A stretch of DNA of 64,000 nt from Dehalococcoides mccartyi (GCA_945865925.1 CAMBFG010000007.1:1-64000); one strand, 5' to 3'; shown: positions 24,733-33,442, counted from the stretch's first letter. Program-made: numbers and translations. The notes: generated from the letters alone by a model not told the origin.

Positions 24733-26184
24733 CTAGACCAATCGCGCCATCGCCAGGACAGCCTCGCCTGCGGGCGTACCGGCGAGTACGCGCCCCGTCG
24801 CATCGATGACGAATGCCCCGCCTGAGCGCGACGTCGAGCCGGCCGCCACGATCGCGACGCCGTCCTCGATCGCGAGGGCGCGCGCTGTCCCGCAGACGGG
24901 GGCGGCCGCGTCGCCTGCGCACCACACGACGACGCCCGTGCCCGCAGGAGCACCCAGGGCGAGGGCTTCGGCACCGCTCATGAGGCCCACCGCGCCGAAC
25001 GCCGTGCGGATGCTGACGGGCGGTGAGGCACCCGCGCTGAATCCGGCGGTCTGCTCGTCGCGGTCGAGGACGGACTGGCGGTGGGTGGCGAGAATCTCGC
25101 CGCCTTCGATGGCGTAGGCCGTCTTGTAGGTCGCGCCATCCGCGCGCTCGGCCAGACTGGCGAACAGGGTGACGCCCGAGTCCTGAGTGAGTGCCTGGAG
25201 GAAGGGCAGTGTCTCCGTCGCGGTGACGGCGCGCGGGTCGGTGCCGGCGAGGTCGGGCAGCACGACGAAGCGCGCGCCAGCCGCGATGGCTGCGTTCACC
25301 AGGGCACGCAGACGCTCCATCGACTCCACGGCGGACGGGTGAGGGTCGAAGGCCACTGCAGCGACGGTGGCACGCAGCGGTTCACGCGAGGCGGCGGCGG
25401 CGTCCATCGCGGGGAGCGTGGCGAAGTCGAGCGCTGGGCCGGGCGCCGAGTCGACATCGATCTCGGTGGACGCGGTACCGGGCTGGTCGGCCGGAGCACG
25501 CACACTCCATTGGCCGGACGGGTCGACAATCCCCGCGCCGCCGCAGAAGCGGACGAGGCCGGCCTCGCTGCCGGACTTGCCGCCCGCGATCGCCCAGGCG
25601 CCGAGGAGCGCGGCGCGTGCCGTGAGCAGGTCGGATTCCACGCTCGCCTCGGCGGTGGGTAGACGGCCGGTGTCGCGCGGCGCGGCAGCGGCGACCAGCA
25701 GGTGGACACCGGCGAGCCCTCGGATCAGGTCACGTCGTGCGAGGTCGCGTCCCACGATGAGGCCGATGCGCACACCCTCGATCTCCGCGACTGCGGGGCC
25801 GCGCCCGCGCGTGAACCAGCCGGAGGCCGTGCGCTCGCCCGCGTGCGCGAGTTCTCGGCCGTCTGGCCCGAACAGGATCAGTTCGTTGCGGAGCGCGCCG
25901 TCGTCGTCGCGCCGAACGACGCCTGCGGCGATCGCGCACCCGGTGCGCCGGCAGCGGTCGGCGAGCGCTGCGAACCAGGTGTCCTCCGAAGGCAGGTCGA
26001 GCGCCGCCGCCGCCTCACGCGAGAGCAGCGCCCAGCCGGGGATCGAGGCCTCGGGCAGCACGAGTAGCGCGTGCCCGGCGATCGACTGGTCGATGCGCGC
26101 CAGCAGCGCCTCCCACGCGCGGACGTGGTCGCGGGCCTCGAACGTTCGAGGCTGCAGCGCGGCGACGCGGAGCGGGCGCGGCAC
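24733..26184 (-). CDS. Tandem carbon-nitrogen hydrolase (nitrilase-fold) protein, catalytically degenerate
   Basis: The 483-residue protein has two nitrilase-like halves: about 1-240 (VAALQPRTF, VLPEASIPGW, GLIVGRDLARRD) and 270-483 (ATVAAVAFDPHP, VVLPDLAGTDP, GLMSGAEALALG). The Glu-Lys-Cys triad is broken: the first half keeps only Glu45 and has Gly where Cys is expected, and the second has Asp for Glu and Ser for Cys. It is therefore probably not an amidase; a binding or regulatory role is more likely. It starts 8 bases after the FAH-family stop, in one operon. Confidence 0.75.
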   Translation of the reverse strand: MPRPLRVAALQPRTFEARDHVRAWEALLARIDQSIAGHALLVLPEASIPGWALLSREAAAALDLPSEDTWFAALADRCRRTGCAIAAGVVRRDDDGALRNELILFGPDGRELAHAGERTASGWFTRGRGPAVAEIEGVRIGLIVGRDLARRDLIRGLAGVHLLVAAAAPRDTGRLPTAEASVESDLLTARAALLGAWAIAGGKSGSEAGLVRFCGGAGIVDPSGQWSVRAPADQPGTASTEIDVDSAPGPALDFATLPAMDAAAASREPLRATVAAVAFDPHPSAVESMERLRALVNAAIAAGARFVVLPDLAGTDPRAVTATETLPFLQALTQDSGVTLFASLAERADGATYKTAYAIEGGEILATHRQSVLDRDEQTAGFSAGASPPVSIRTAFGAVGLMSGAEALALGAPAGTGVVVWCAGDAAAPVCGTARALAIEDGVAIVAAGSTSRSGGAFVIDATGRVLAGTPAGEAVLAMARLV

Positions 26185-26192
26185 GGGTCGCG

Positions 26193-26945
26193 CTACCCCT
26201 GACGCACAGGGTTACGCAGGATCCCGACGCCGCCGACCTGGACCTCGCACGTGTCGCCCGCGACGACCGCGGCGGTCTGTCCGGGGGTGCCGGTGTAGAT
26301 CAGGTCGCCGGGCTCCAGCGTGACGTAGCGGGAGAGGTGGGCGATGCACTTGCGGACGGAGTGGATGAGCAGGCTGGTGTCGGAGTCCTGCTGGGTGCGC
26401 CCGCTGATTCGACCGGCGACGGAGATCGCCTCGGGTGTCAGGTCGGTCTCGATCCAGGGGCCGACGGCGGCGAAGGTGTCGCTCGACTTCGCGCGTAGCC
26501 ACTGCAGGTCGCTCTGCTGCCAGTCGCGTGCGGACACGTCGTTTCCGGCGGTGTAGCCGAAGACGTGCGCGTCCACCTGCGCCTCTGTGATGCCCTTCGC
26601 CTGGCGACCGATGACCGCGACCACCTCGGCCTCCATGTGGACGTTGGTGCTGTCAGCCGGTAGGACGATGGCCTCGCCGTGGGCGATGAGGGACGAGGGC
26701 GCTTTGAGGAAGCCCTGGGGGTCACCGGGTGCCGGGCGATCCCCGGCATGGCTCTTGTAGTTGATGCCGATCGCGATGATCTTCGTCGGCACGCACGGGA
26801 TCAGGAGGCGCGCTGCCGAAAGTGGGACCGCGCGGCCCATCTCGACCGGTCGGTCGAAGACTCCCCCTTCAAGGAGGTGCGCGATGTCGCCCTCGATCCG
26901 CGCTGTGTAGATGCCGCCTTCGACCTGCACCCGTGCGATCTTCAT
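26193..26945 (-). CDS. Fumarylacetoacetate hydrolase (FAH) family protein
   Basis: A 250-residue protein with the FAH-family core: KIIAIGINYKSHA, FLKAPSSLIAHGEAIVLP, and the metal ligands Glu-x-Glu (HMEAEVVAVIG) and Asp (GYTAGNDVSARDWQ). Such enzymes are hydrolases, decarboxylases or tautomerases of 2-oxo acids in aromatic-compound catabolism. ATG 26945 follows GGGAG. It is first in an operon with the nitrilase-fold gene. Confidence 0.92.
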   Translation of the reverse strand: MKIARVQVEGGIYTARIEGDIAHLLEGGVFDRPVEMGRAVPLSAARLLIPCVPTKIIAIGINYKSHAGDRPAPGDPQGFLKAPSSLIAHGEAIVLPADSTNVHMEAEVVAVIGRQAKGITEAQVDAHVFGYTAGNDVSARDWQQSDLQWLRAKSSDTFAAVGPWIETDLTPEAISVAGRISGRTQQDSDTSLLIHSVRKCIAHLSRYVTLEPGDLIYTGTPGQTAAVVAGDTCEVQVGGVGILRNPVRQG

Positions 26946-26997
26946 CCGGTCACTCCCGCCCTTGAGCACTCTGCTATCGATGCCCGCGTCGCCGATG

Positions 26998-27531
26998 CTA
27001 CCGCGCGGGATGTCCCTCAGGAGTCTCCGCGACTAGCGCGAGGATCGCGTTCGCGAGGAGCCCGTCCGCGATGGCGCGGACAATGAGCAGCCCCGCCAGC
27101 GTGTCCCCGGACTCCGCGTCCCAGGGCGGCAGTAGCACCCGCTCCCACTGTTCCGAGGCCAGCCCGGCCACCGCCTCGAGCATCGCGAGGCGCCCGGCGT
27201 CGACGTCGGCGCGGACCGCTGACCAGTCCGTCACGTCGACGGCGCCGACCTCGATCGGTGTGGCGACCGTGTCGCTGGCTTCGAGCGCAGCGAAGAACAC
27301 GGCATGCGCGCGGTCACGTGCGGCGTGTGCGAGGAGCATCGAGGCGACCGATCCGGCGCTTTCACCCAGCGCCGCAAATTCCGGAATCGCCAGCGCCAGC
27401 GCACCTGAGCGAGCGTCGCAGGTGTCGAGCGCCGCGACCAGTTGGCGTCGTCCGTCATCGAGCGCGGCCCACGGATCGAATCGGGCGAAGAGGTTGTCGG
27501 CCTCGATGTTGGAGCGAGCGTCGTGCGTCAT
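26998..27531 (-). CDS. DinB-like four-helix protein of unknown function
   Basis: A 177-residue, mainly helical protein: DDGRRQLVAALDTCDARSG, a helix with LAHAARDRAHAVFFAALEA, and AGRLAMLEAVAGLASEQWERV. The arrangement resembles DinB / maleylpyruvate isomerase N-terminal-type proteins, with a His in AHAARDRAH as a possible metal ligand. The match is by pattern only. It lies just upstream of the FAH gene, 50 bases apart, same strand. Confidence 0.55.
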   Translation of the reverse strand: MTHDARSNIEADNLFARFDPWAALDDGRRQLVAALDTCDARSGALALAIPEFAALGESAGSVASMLLAHAARDRAHAVFFAALEASDTVATPIEVGAVDVTDWSAVRADVDAGRLAMLEAVAGLASEQWERVLLPPWDAESGDTLAGLLIVRAIADGLLANAILALVAETPEGHPAR

Positions 27532-27665
27532 GCGGCGAGTCTACGCAGTGCGTGTGATGCGGGTGCGCATGCGAATCAGATGGCGCGCGAACTCGATCGA
27601 TGCGTGCGAGATGCGATCCCAGGGGTGTGATCGGTCCGAATCGGGGTCTAGCGGCGGGTAGAGGG

Positions 27666-27693
27666 GTGGAAAAAAGTTGTCAACTTTTTCCAC
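27666..27693. repeat. Long A/T-centred inverted repeat upstream of the H1-like gene
   Basis: The arms GTGGAAAAAAGTTG and CAACTTTTTCCAC are complementary over 13 bp with one extra A. The stretch is unusually A+T-rich for this genome and lies between a minus-strand start (27531) and the plus-strand promoter at 27713. It may be a protein-binding palindrome or a bidirectional cruciform; its nature is not settled. Confidence 0.65.
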
Positions 27694-27712
27694 GTTATCC
27701 CCCGAAAAAATA

Positions 27713-27740
27713 TTGTCAGTACGCACATTCGTGTTAGCAT
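27713..27740 (+). promoter_or_regulatory. Promoter of the histone-H1-like gene
   Basis: TTGTCA (27713-27718), a 16-nt spacer and TAGCAT (27735-27740), preceded by a TG extended -10 element, point to the H1-like gene 40 bases further on. Confidence 0.55.
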
Positions 27741-27779
27741 TTCGTTTGTCCGGGGCCTCGTGACGGTGAGGTGTAACTG

Positions 27780-28145
27780 ATGGTCACTGCGAAAAAGCCC
27801 GCTGCGAAGAAGCCGGCAGCCAAAAAGCCGGCTGCCAAGAAGCCGGCCGTGAAGAAGCCGGCAGCCAAGAAGCCCGCAGCGCGCAAGCCTGCGGTCAAGA
27901 AGACAGCGGCCCGAAAGCCGGCGGCCAAAAAGCCCGCCGTCAAGAAGGCCGCGGCGAAGAAGCCTGCTGCAAAGAAGCCTGCTGCGAAGAAGCCGGCGGC
28001 GCGCAAGCCCGCCGCGAAGAAGCCGGCGGCGCGCAAGCCCGCCGCGAAGAAGCCGGCGGCGCGCAAGCCCGCCGCCAAGAAGCCTGCGGTGCGCAAGCCC
28101 GCAGCGAAGAAGCCGGCGGCGCGCAAGCCCGCCGCCAAGAAGTAG
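27780..28145 (+). CDS. Histone H1-like KPAAK-repeat protein
   Basis: The 121-residue protein is built almost only of Lys, Ala, Pro and Arg: about 20 pentapeptide units of KKPAA, KKPAV and RKPAA. This matches the C-terminal tail of eukaryotic H1 and bacterial AlgP/HctB-like proteins, which bind DNA nonspecifically. There is no globular domain. Codons for the same unit vary (AAG/AAA, GCC/GCG/GCT), but the last third repeats a near-identical 30-bp block, showing recent repeat expansion. It has its own promoter and terminator. Confidence 0.88.
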   Translation: MVTAKKPAAKKPAAKKPAAKKPAVKKPAAKKPAARKPAVKKTAARKPAAKKPAVKKAAAKKPAAKKPAAKKPAARKPAAKKPAARKPAAKKPAARKPAAKKPAVRKPAAKKPAARKPAAKK

Positions 28146-28176
28146 CAAGAACCACTCGGGCCCCCTGGACAACGGA

Positions 28177-28204
28177 CACACCCCCGGCATTCGCCGGGGG
28201 TGTG
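28177..28204 (+). terminator. Hairpin terminator after the H1-like gene
   Basis: A perfect 12-bp stem, CACACCCCCGGC / GCCGGGGGTGTG, with loop ATTC, 31 bases after the stop codon. There is no U-tract (CTCGTCTC follows). Confidence 0.7.
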
Positions 28205-28317
28205 CTCGTCTCTGCCGCCAGTCGCATCCGGCCTCGGTGTTACGATCCCGTCCGCCACCACGCCCGGCCGTCGAGGTCCTTCCGGCGCGGTCGAGGCGAT
28301 CTCCTGACGAGGTTCGA

Positions 28318-29541
28318 GTGCTCCAGCCCCAGCCCTACAACGACCTCCACCTCTTCAACTCGCTCACCCGGCGCGTTGAGCGCTTCGTGCCGCGCGACGA
28401 GCGGGTGGTCTCAATGTACGTCTGCGGGATCACCCCGTACGACGTAGGGCACCTCGGGCACGCGCTCGTCTACGTCGCCTTCGACACGCTGCGCCGGTGG
28501 CTGGAGTTCAACGCCTACGAGGTGCGCCACATCCAGAACATCACGGACGTGGACGACGACATGGTGCGCGTCTCGCGGCGCCTCGGCCTCACGATCCAGG
28601 AACTCACCGACCGCAACCAGCAAATCTACCTCGACGAGATGCGCGCGCTCGATGTCCTGCAGCCCGAGGCGTACCCCCGCGTGTCCGAGACCATCCCCGA
28701 GATCATCGAGACGGTGCAGCGCCTCATCGACTCCGGCTTTGCCTACGAGGTCGAGGGCTACGTGTTCTTCGATGTCACCCGCACACCGCAGTTCGGCGTG
28801 CTGGCGGGCCTGAGCGGCCAGGCGCTGCTCGACTTCAAGAGCGATTCGATGCCGGAAGAGCCGCAGCACCTGAAGCGGAACCCGCTCGACTTCCTCATCT
28901 GGCAGCCCTGTACGGACGAGGGCGCCACCTTCGCCTCACCGTGGGGCGCCGGTCGCCCCGGGTGGCACATCGAGTGTTCCGCCATGGCGTGCCGCCACCT
29001 CGGCGACCAGATCGACATCCACGGCGGTGGCAAGGACCTGCGCTACCCCCACCACGACTCCGAGATCGTCCAGTCCGAGGCGGCGAGCGGCCTGAGCCCC
29101 TACTCCGCGTTCTGGCTACACAACGGCACCATGGGCCTGGCTGGCCAAAAGATGTCGAAGTCGCTCGGCAACCTGGTCAAGGTGAGCGACCTGCTCGGCG
29201 AGGGCCACACGGGAAACGGCATCCGCCTCTCCCTGCTCGCGGTGCGGTGGCGCGACGACCGCGACTTCGACCGCGCGCTGCTCGCAGCATCCGAGGAGAC
29301 CGCGCGGCTGCTTGAGCGTGCGGCAGTGGCACCCGGGGGTCCGGCGGACCAGCTGCGCGTGCAGCCGTACCGCAACGCGTTCCAGGCAGCGATGGACGAC
29401 GACCTCGACACCCCCACGGCGATCGAGGTACTACGCGACCTGGCGCAGGCGCTGCTCGACGGCCGCGTGGCTGGCGAAACCGGGACACCGACGCTGATCG
29501 AACTCGCCAGCGTGCTCGGTGTGCGCCTGCGCGCCGAGTAA
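28318..29541 (+). CDS. cysS: Cysteinyl-tRNA synthetase family protein (CysS/MshC-like)
   Basis: This class I ligase of 407 residues has HIGH-type motif MYVCGITPYDVGHLGHA, zinc and Cys-pocket residues (GRPGWHIECSAMA, GGKDLRYPHHDSE) and KMSKS in GQKMSKSLGN. CysS is normally about 460 residues; this protein lacks most of the C-terminal anticodon-binding region and in length and in HNGTMGLAGQKMSKSLGN looks like MshC, the mycothiol ligase. It either charges tRNA-Cys in a compact form or makes a thiol cofactor. GTG 28318 has GAGG upstream; the longer frame before it is not conserved-looking. Confidence 0.82.
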   Translation: MLQPQPYNDLHLFNSLTRRVERFVPRDERVVSMYVCGITPYDVGHLGHALVYVAFDTLRRWLEFNAYEVRHIQNITDVDDDMVRVSRRLGLTIQELTDRNQQIYLDEMRALDVLQPEAYPRVSETIPEIIETVQRLIDSGFAYEVEGYVFFDVTRTPQFGVLAGLSGQALLDFKSDSMPEEPQHLKRNPLDFLIWQPCTDEGATFASPWGAGRPGWHIECSAMACRHLGDQIDIHGGGKDLRYPHHDSEIVQSEAASGLSPYSAFWLHNGTMGLAGQKMSKSLGNLVKVSDLLGEGHTGNGIRLSLLAVRWRDDRDFDRALLAASEETARLLERAAVAPGGPADQLRVQPYRNAFQAAMDDDLDTPTAIEVLRDLAQALLDGRVAGETGTPTLIELASVLGVRLRAE

Positions 29542-29593
29542 TCACATCTCCCGGCCGCTAGAGCCCTCGCCCTCCCGCCCGTAGCCTGTACCC

Positions 29594-30079
29594 ATGAGCC
29601 GAGACGCCCGCCTCGCCCGCCTGTCGCGCGATCACCACCACGCGCTGACGCTCGCGCTGCGCATCCAGCGCGAACTTCCAGCGGCCGAGCCCCGTGAGGT
29701 AGCCGCCCTGGTGCGCGATGTCCTCCGTTACTGGGACGAAGCCCTCACCCCGCACCTCGCGGTCGAGGCGCGCGCACTCTTCCCGCGGCTCGCGGCCGTC
29801 GAAGAGGGCGGACTCGCCCTCGCCGGCCGTGCGCAGGGTGCCCAGCGCGAGTTGCAGGACCTCGCCACCGAAGTCCGAGGCGCGAACGTGGCGACGCGCA
29901 CCGGAATCCTCGCGCGGTTCGGCGCTGCACTCGCCAGCCACATCCGCTGGGAGGAGCGCGAGATCCTCGAGTGGGCGCAGGCTCACCTCGACGACGCGGC
30001 GCTCGATGGTGTTGCGAGCGCCGTCGCGGAGGCGTTGCCGGCGCAGGCGGTACCGTGCCCGGTGCCACATCTGGCGTAG
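29594..30079 (+). CDS. Hemerythrin-like domain protein
   Basis: A 161-residue four-helix bundle protein with His/Glu di-iron ligand motifs DHHHAL (near residue 13), TPHLAVEARALFPRL and ASHIRWEEREILEW. Single-domain hemerythrins bind O2, NO or iron. It stands alone, convergent with the TlpA-like selenoprotein gene 43 bases away. Confidence 0.87.
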   Translation: MSRDARLARLSRDHHHALTLALRIQRELPAAEPREVAALVRDVLRYWDEALTPHLAVEARALFPRLAAVEEGGLALAGRAQGAQRELQDLATEVRGANVATRTGILARFGAALASHIRWEEREILEWAQAHLDDAALDGVASAVAEALPAQAVPCPVPHLA

Positions 30080-30122
30080 GTTCGCGCGCTCCGAGTCGTC
30101 GCCGGATCGAGTGGTGGCTGTG

Positions 30123-31244
30123 CTACTCAGGCACTCCCGGCATGTCGACCGGCGGGTAGTACGGCTTGTCCTCGAGGGCCCTCGCGCGGACGCGTGCGAG
30201 GTATTCGGGGCCAGCAGCGATGCCGTTCTCCAGTTTCGTCGCAGTCTGCCGCCACATCGCCCAGCTCTCCGGGTGGAGGCGCTTGGCCTCTTCGAGGCAC
30301 GCGCGACCCTCGGCGTCTCGACCGCTGGCCATCAGGTGTTGGCCGAGACGGAATGTGGTGTGTGCTTCTGCGACCTGCGCGTCATGGGGTTGCATCCTCG
30401 CGCGTGCTTGGTCCTCGCTGAGGACATATGGGCTGGCCGCACCGTTAGCGACCCAGTCGCGGATGGCGCTGAGGTAGTGCAGACGCGTGGCGCGCGCGGT
30501 ATCGGTGACCTCCTGAGGGACCGTGCGCGTGACCGGGTCGAGCCGGTTGAGGGTGTCGTAGGCGCCGGCCACCTCGGGCGGGCGGACGATTCGTCCCTGT
30601 TCGTTGATCCACACTGCCTGCGGCACGTTTACGAGGTTGTAGAGACGCGCGACGCTGTGCTCACGGTCGATCAGCACCGGGTACGTGGGTGACGCCTGTT
30701 CGATCCAGGGCTCTGGGGCCCCGGGCTCGCTGTCCAGCGCGACGGCGATGACGGTGAACCCTACCGGGCTGAGTTCTTCGTAGAGACGCTGCCACACGGG
30801 CAGGTCACGACGGCAGCCTCACCATGAGGCCCATGTGGCCAGCAGCACCTTTCGCCCGCGGTAGTCCGACAGGGAGTGCATCCTGCCGCTGGCGTCCGGC
30901 AACGTGAAGTCGGGAGCTTCGAGACTCTCGATGCGGGTCGCCTGTTCGTCGGACGGTTCGCCGAGCACCCAGATGTCGCCGGCCTGTGAGTGTGTGACGG
31001 CACCACCGCGGTAGCGCCAGAAGGCGGCCACGTTGACCCGGCCGTCGCGCGTGAACTCGTGTTCGCGGCCTTGTGGGAGAGGGAAGCAGAGGTCGTCCCG
31101 GCAGAGTCCTTCGGGCTTGAGTTCGAATCCGGTTGCCACATTCAGTGCGGCTGCAGCGAGCCAGAGGTCGTGACCGCGGACGTCCGCATCTGCGAGGCCG
31201 ACGGCCCCCGTCTCCGTGAGGAGTGTGATCTGCCCGAGGGCCAT
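30123..31244 (-). CDS. TlpA/AhpC-type thioredoxin-fold protein with in-frame UGA (predicted selenoprotein)
   Basis: Read through one UGA (30821-30819) the frame encodes 373 residues. Residues 1-105 form an N-terminal domain with C-x4-C in GLCRDDLCFPLP. From about 110 a redoxin domain begins (DFTLPDASGRMHSLSDYRGRK), reaching the active-site strand LLATWASW, then Sec142-Gly-Cys144-Arg, where TlpA/peroxiredoxin relatives have Cys. The same frame continues with the expected helix and strand (RRDLPVWQRLYEEL, FTVIAVALDSEPG, cis-Pro region NVPQAVWINEQG) and a C-terminal TPR-like region (AEAHTTFRLGQHLM...). A bacterial SECIS-like hairpin follows the UGA. No signal peptide. Without recoding the gene splits exactly at the catalytic residue. 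GAGG lies 5 nt before the ATG. Confidence 0.87.
30785..30806 (-). promoter_or_regulatory. Predicted bacterial SECIS hairpin of the TlpA-like gene
   Basis: With U of UGA as 1, bases 16-37 fold as GAC-CUGCC, loop CGUGU, GGCAG, bulged C, GUC: 8 bp and one bulge. GU sits in the loop at 25-26. Size, distance and loop GU match the FTR hairpin. Confidence 0.75.
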
Positions 31245-31298
31245 CGCAGCCTCGATTCTGTCGGGTGCATGAGCGGATCTGACACGCTCGCGGCGATC

Positions 31299-32375
31299 CT
31301 AGCGCTTGGCGACTGCCTTTTCCGTGCTCACCTCACGGACGAGGTCCATGAGGCGGCCGAGGGACTCCATGCGCTCCGCGAACGTGTCGCCGTGCAGGCC
31401 CGGGCGGAACGTGGTGACGCCAGCATCGCGGTAATCACGCAGCCGCTGCTTCACCATCGCCTCGTCGCCGATCAGGTTGGTGCCGATGATCAGGTCGAGC
31501 GGGACGCGGGCGCGCGCCTCGTCGCGCTTGCCGGAGAGCCACAGGCGCTGGATCTCCTTCGCCTCGTCGGCGTAGCCCTGGCGGGAGTAGGCGTTGTTGT
31601 AGAAGTTGTGCTGCTTCGACCCCATCGCGCCCAGCGAGAACGCGAGGCCGGGGCGCAGCGTCTCCGCCGCCTTCTCGACGTCGCTCGTGAACCAGACGGT
31701 GCCACCGACGGCGACGTCGATCTTGCTGAAGTCGCGGCCGGCCTTCCGTGCGCCCTCGCGGATAGGGTCGAGGAATTGCGCGGCGTGCTCCGGCAGGAAC
31801 GAGGTGCCGAGCCACCCATCGGCGAGTTCACCGGTAAGTTCGAGGTTCTTCGGGCCGAGGGACGCGATGTAGATCGGGAGGTTCGGCGTCGCCGGCGCGC
31901 CGGAGCGCAGCGCTTTGCCCTCGCCGGACCCGCCGTGCGAGGTGTCCAGGGGTAGGTGGTAGAACTCGCCGTCGTAGGCCACCGTCTCGCCATTGAAGAC
32001 GCGACGGCACACCTCGATGACTTCGCGCGTGTGCTGGATCGGCTTGCGGAAGGGGATGCCGTGCCAGCCCTCGATGACCTGTGGGCCACTCGTGCCGAGG
32101 CCGAGCATGAAGCGTCCGCCGGACATGGAGTCGAGGGTCATCGCGGTCATCGCGACGAGCGCGGGTGTGCGCGTGCCGACCTGCAGGATGCCGGTGCCGA
32201 ACTTCAGCGTCGTGGTCTTTGCCATGAGATACGCGAGCGGCGTCGCGCCGTCGTGCGCCCACGCCTCGGCGCTCCACAGGGAGTCGACGCCCATGCGCTC
32301 GGCGTCGATGGCGAGGTTGCTGACCTCGTCCCAGTCTTCGATGGCGTAGCGGTGCAGTCCGACGGCGACCTTCAT
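31299..32375 (-). CDS. LLM-class (F420-dependent) oxidoreductase
   Basis: The 358-residue barrel resembles methylene-H4MPT reductase-like F420 enzymes: MKVAVGLHRYAIEDWDE, DSLWSAEAW, LKFGTGILQVGTRTPALVAM, LGLGTSGPQVIEGWHG and ELADGWLGTSFLPEHA. F420 use is inferred from the family and from cofE and npdG in the window. ATG 32375 follows GAGGGGG. A close relative is cut by the window end at 63282. Confidence 0.9.
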   Translation of the reverse strand: MKVAVGLHRYAIEDWDEVSNLAIDAERMGVDSLWSAEAWAHDGATPLAYLMAKTTTLKFGTGILQVGTRTPALVAMTAMTLDSMSGGRFMLGLGTSGPQVIEGWHGIPFRKPIQHTREVIEVCRRVFNGETVAYDGEFYHLPLDTSHGGSGEGKALRSGAPATPNLPIYIASLGPKNLELTGELADGWLGTSFLPEHAAQFLDPIREGARKAGRDFSKIDVAVGGTVWFTSDVEKAAETLRPGLAFSLGAMGSKQHNFYNNAYSRQGYADEAKEIQRLWLSGKRDEARARVPLDLIIGTNLIGDEAMVKQRLRDYRDAGVTTFRPGLHGDTFAERMESLGRLMDLVREVSTEKAVAKR

Positions 32376-32437
32376 GGTGTCCCCCTCATGCGCGTCTCTG
32401 CTGAGTACACGCGCGGGGCAGTGTACCGCCGGGTCGA

Positions 32438-33442
32438 TCAGGCCGGGTCGGCGTGCTCTACGGCCGCCAGGACGGCATCCCATGCCACCTCGCCGGCGAG
32501 TACCGCGAGCATCTCCGACGGGATCGGGGCGTCGACCTCATCCGTGGTGATGGCGTACAGCACGTCGCCGTCGAGGATGGAGTGGAAGGGCTCGATGGCG
32601 CGGGCCATCGACGAATGCACCTGCCGGCCGAACTGGCGCAGGGCGGTCTGGTCCATCTTCGCGTTGGTGACGACGGTCGTGAGCGTCGTGTGGCGCGACC
32701 GGAAGATTGGCGGCCGTGGCAATGTGGGCGGTGCGGAGCCGCCCGCGAGGCGTCGCTCGACTTCGGGCAGGATGCGCAATCGCTCGCCCGTGTCGGGATG
32801 CCTGTTCCCGCGCACGGTGTGTCCTTCGCGGTCGACGATGCCGCCGAGTGCGTTTACCACGGTGCATACCAGGATTTTCACGCCACCGATCTCGCGGAAT
32901 GCGGCGCCCTGGCCGCCGGGTTCGCCCTGCTGGAAGAGAAACGAGCCGATACGCGCGCATCGCGCGCCTCCGCGTGATCCGAGGGGGAACCAGCCCTCGC
33001 GGAGCGCGCTCGCTGCGGTGCGCCCGAGGAAGTAGTCGGGGTAGATGCTCGCGTCGCGCCTCGTCGGTCCGAAGTCATAGATGATCGCGCCCGAGACGGG
33101 CTGGAAGCGCGAAGTCGGGTCCTCGGGCGGGCTCACGTTCGCTCTCGCGGTCAGTTCGGCGACGACGCCGGCCTGTGCCTCCAGTCCGTAGATCGATCCG
33201 CCCGCCATGACGATCGCGCGGTTGTAGTCGTGGTCGCCGATCGTGGCTGGCCAGCCGCCCTGAATGTCGATCGCGGTGCGGCGAGGCCGCTCGAAGGCGA
33301 CCACGGTGCAGCCGGTCGGGCCCTCTTCGTACTCCGCGACGCCGACGCTGACGCCGGGGAAGTCGAAGGTGAGTGCGGGGACTCCGGAGAAGTCCGTGCG
33401 CGGGGTCCATCGAGGGGCGGCCTGCGGTTCCACGGGGAGCAT
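32438..33442 (-). CDS. P1-family (S58/DmpA-like) peptidase
   Basis: A 334-residue Ntn-type hydrolase. Seen: VSVGVAEYEEGPTGCTVV, MAGGSIYGLEAQAGVV, IGSFLFQQGEPGG followed by a strand VCTVVNALGGIVDREG, all typical of the DmpA/BapA group, which cleave N-terminal residues from peptides after self-processing. The usual Gly-Ser processing site is not obvious. A standalone gene between an LLM oxidoreductase and a small redox-fold protein. Confidence 0.85.
   Translation of the reverse strand: MLPVEPQAAPRWTPRTDFSGVPALTFDFPGVSVGVAEYEEGPTGCTVVAFERPRRTAIDIQGGWPATIGDHDYNRAIVMAGGSIYGLEAQAGVVAELTARANVSPPEDPTSRFQPVSGAIIYDFGPTRRDASIYPDYFLGRTAASALREGWFPLGSRGGARCARIGSFLFQQGEPGGQGAAFREIGGVKILVCTVVNALGGIVDREGHTVRGNRHPDTGERLRILPEVERRLAGGSAPPTLPRPPIFRSRHTTLTTVVTNAKMDQTALRQFGRQVHSSMARAIEPFHSILDGDVLYAITTDEVDAPIPSEMLAVLAGEVAWDAVLAAVEHADPA

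Noticed and set aside
27661-27720. Replication origin (DnaA boxes such as TTATCCCC and TTTTCCAC)
   Set aside because: The motifs are imperfect and few; no dnaA, dnaN or gyrase genes are near.
28205-28317. T-box leader before the cysS-like gene
   Set aside because: No specifier loop, T-box TGGNACCGCG-like motif or antiterminator is visible.
30123-31244. Two separate genes or a pseudogene split at 30819-30821
   Set aside because: The halves are in the same frame, meet exactly at the catalytic residue and the downstream half has no start or RBS of its own at the junction.
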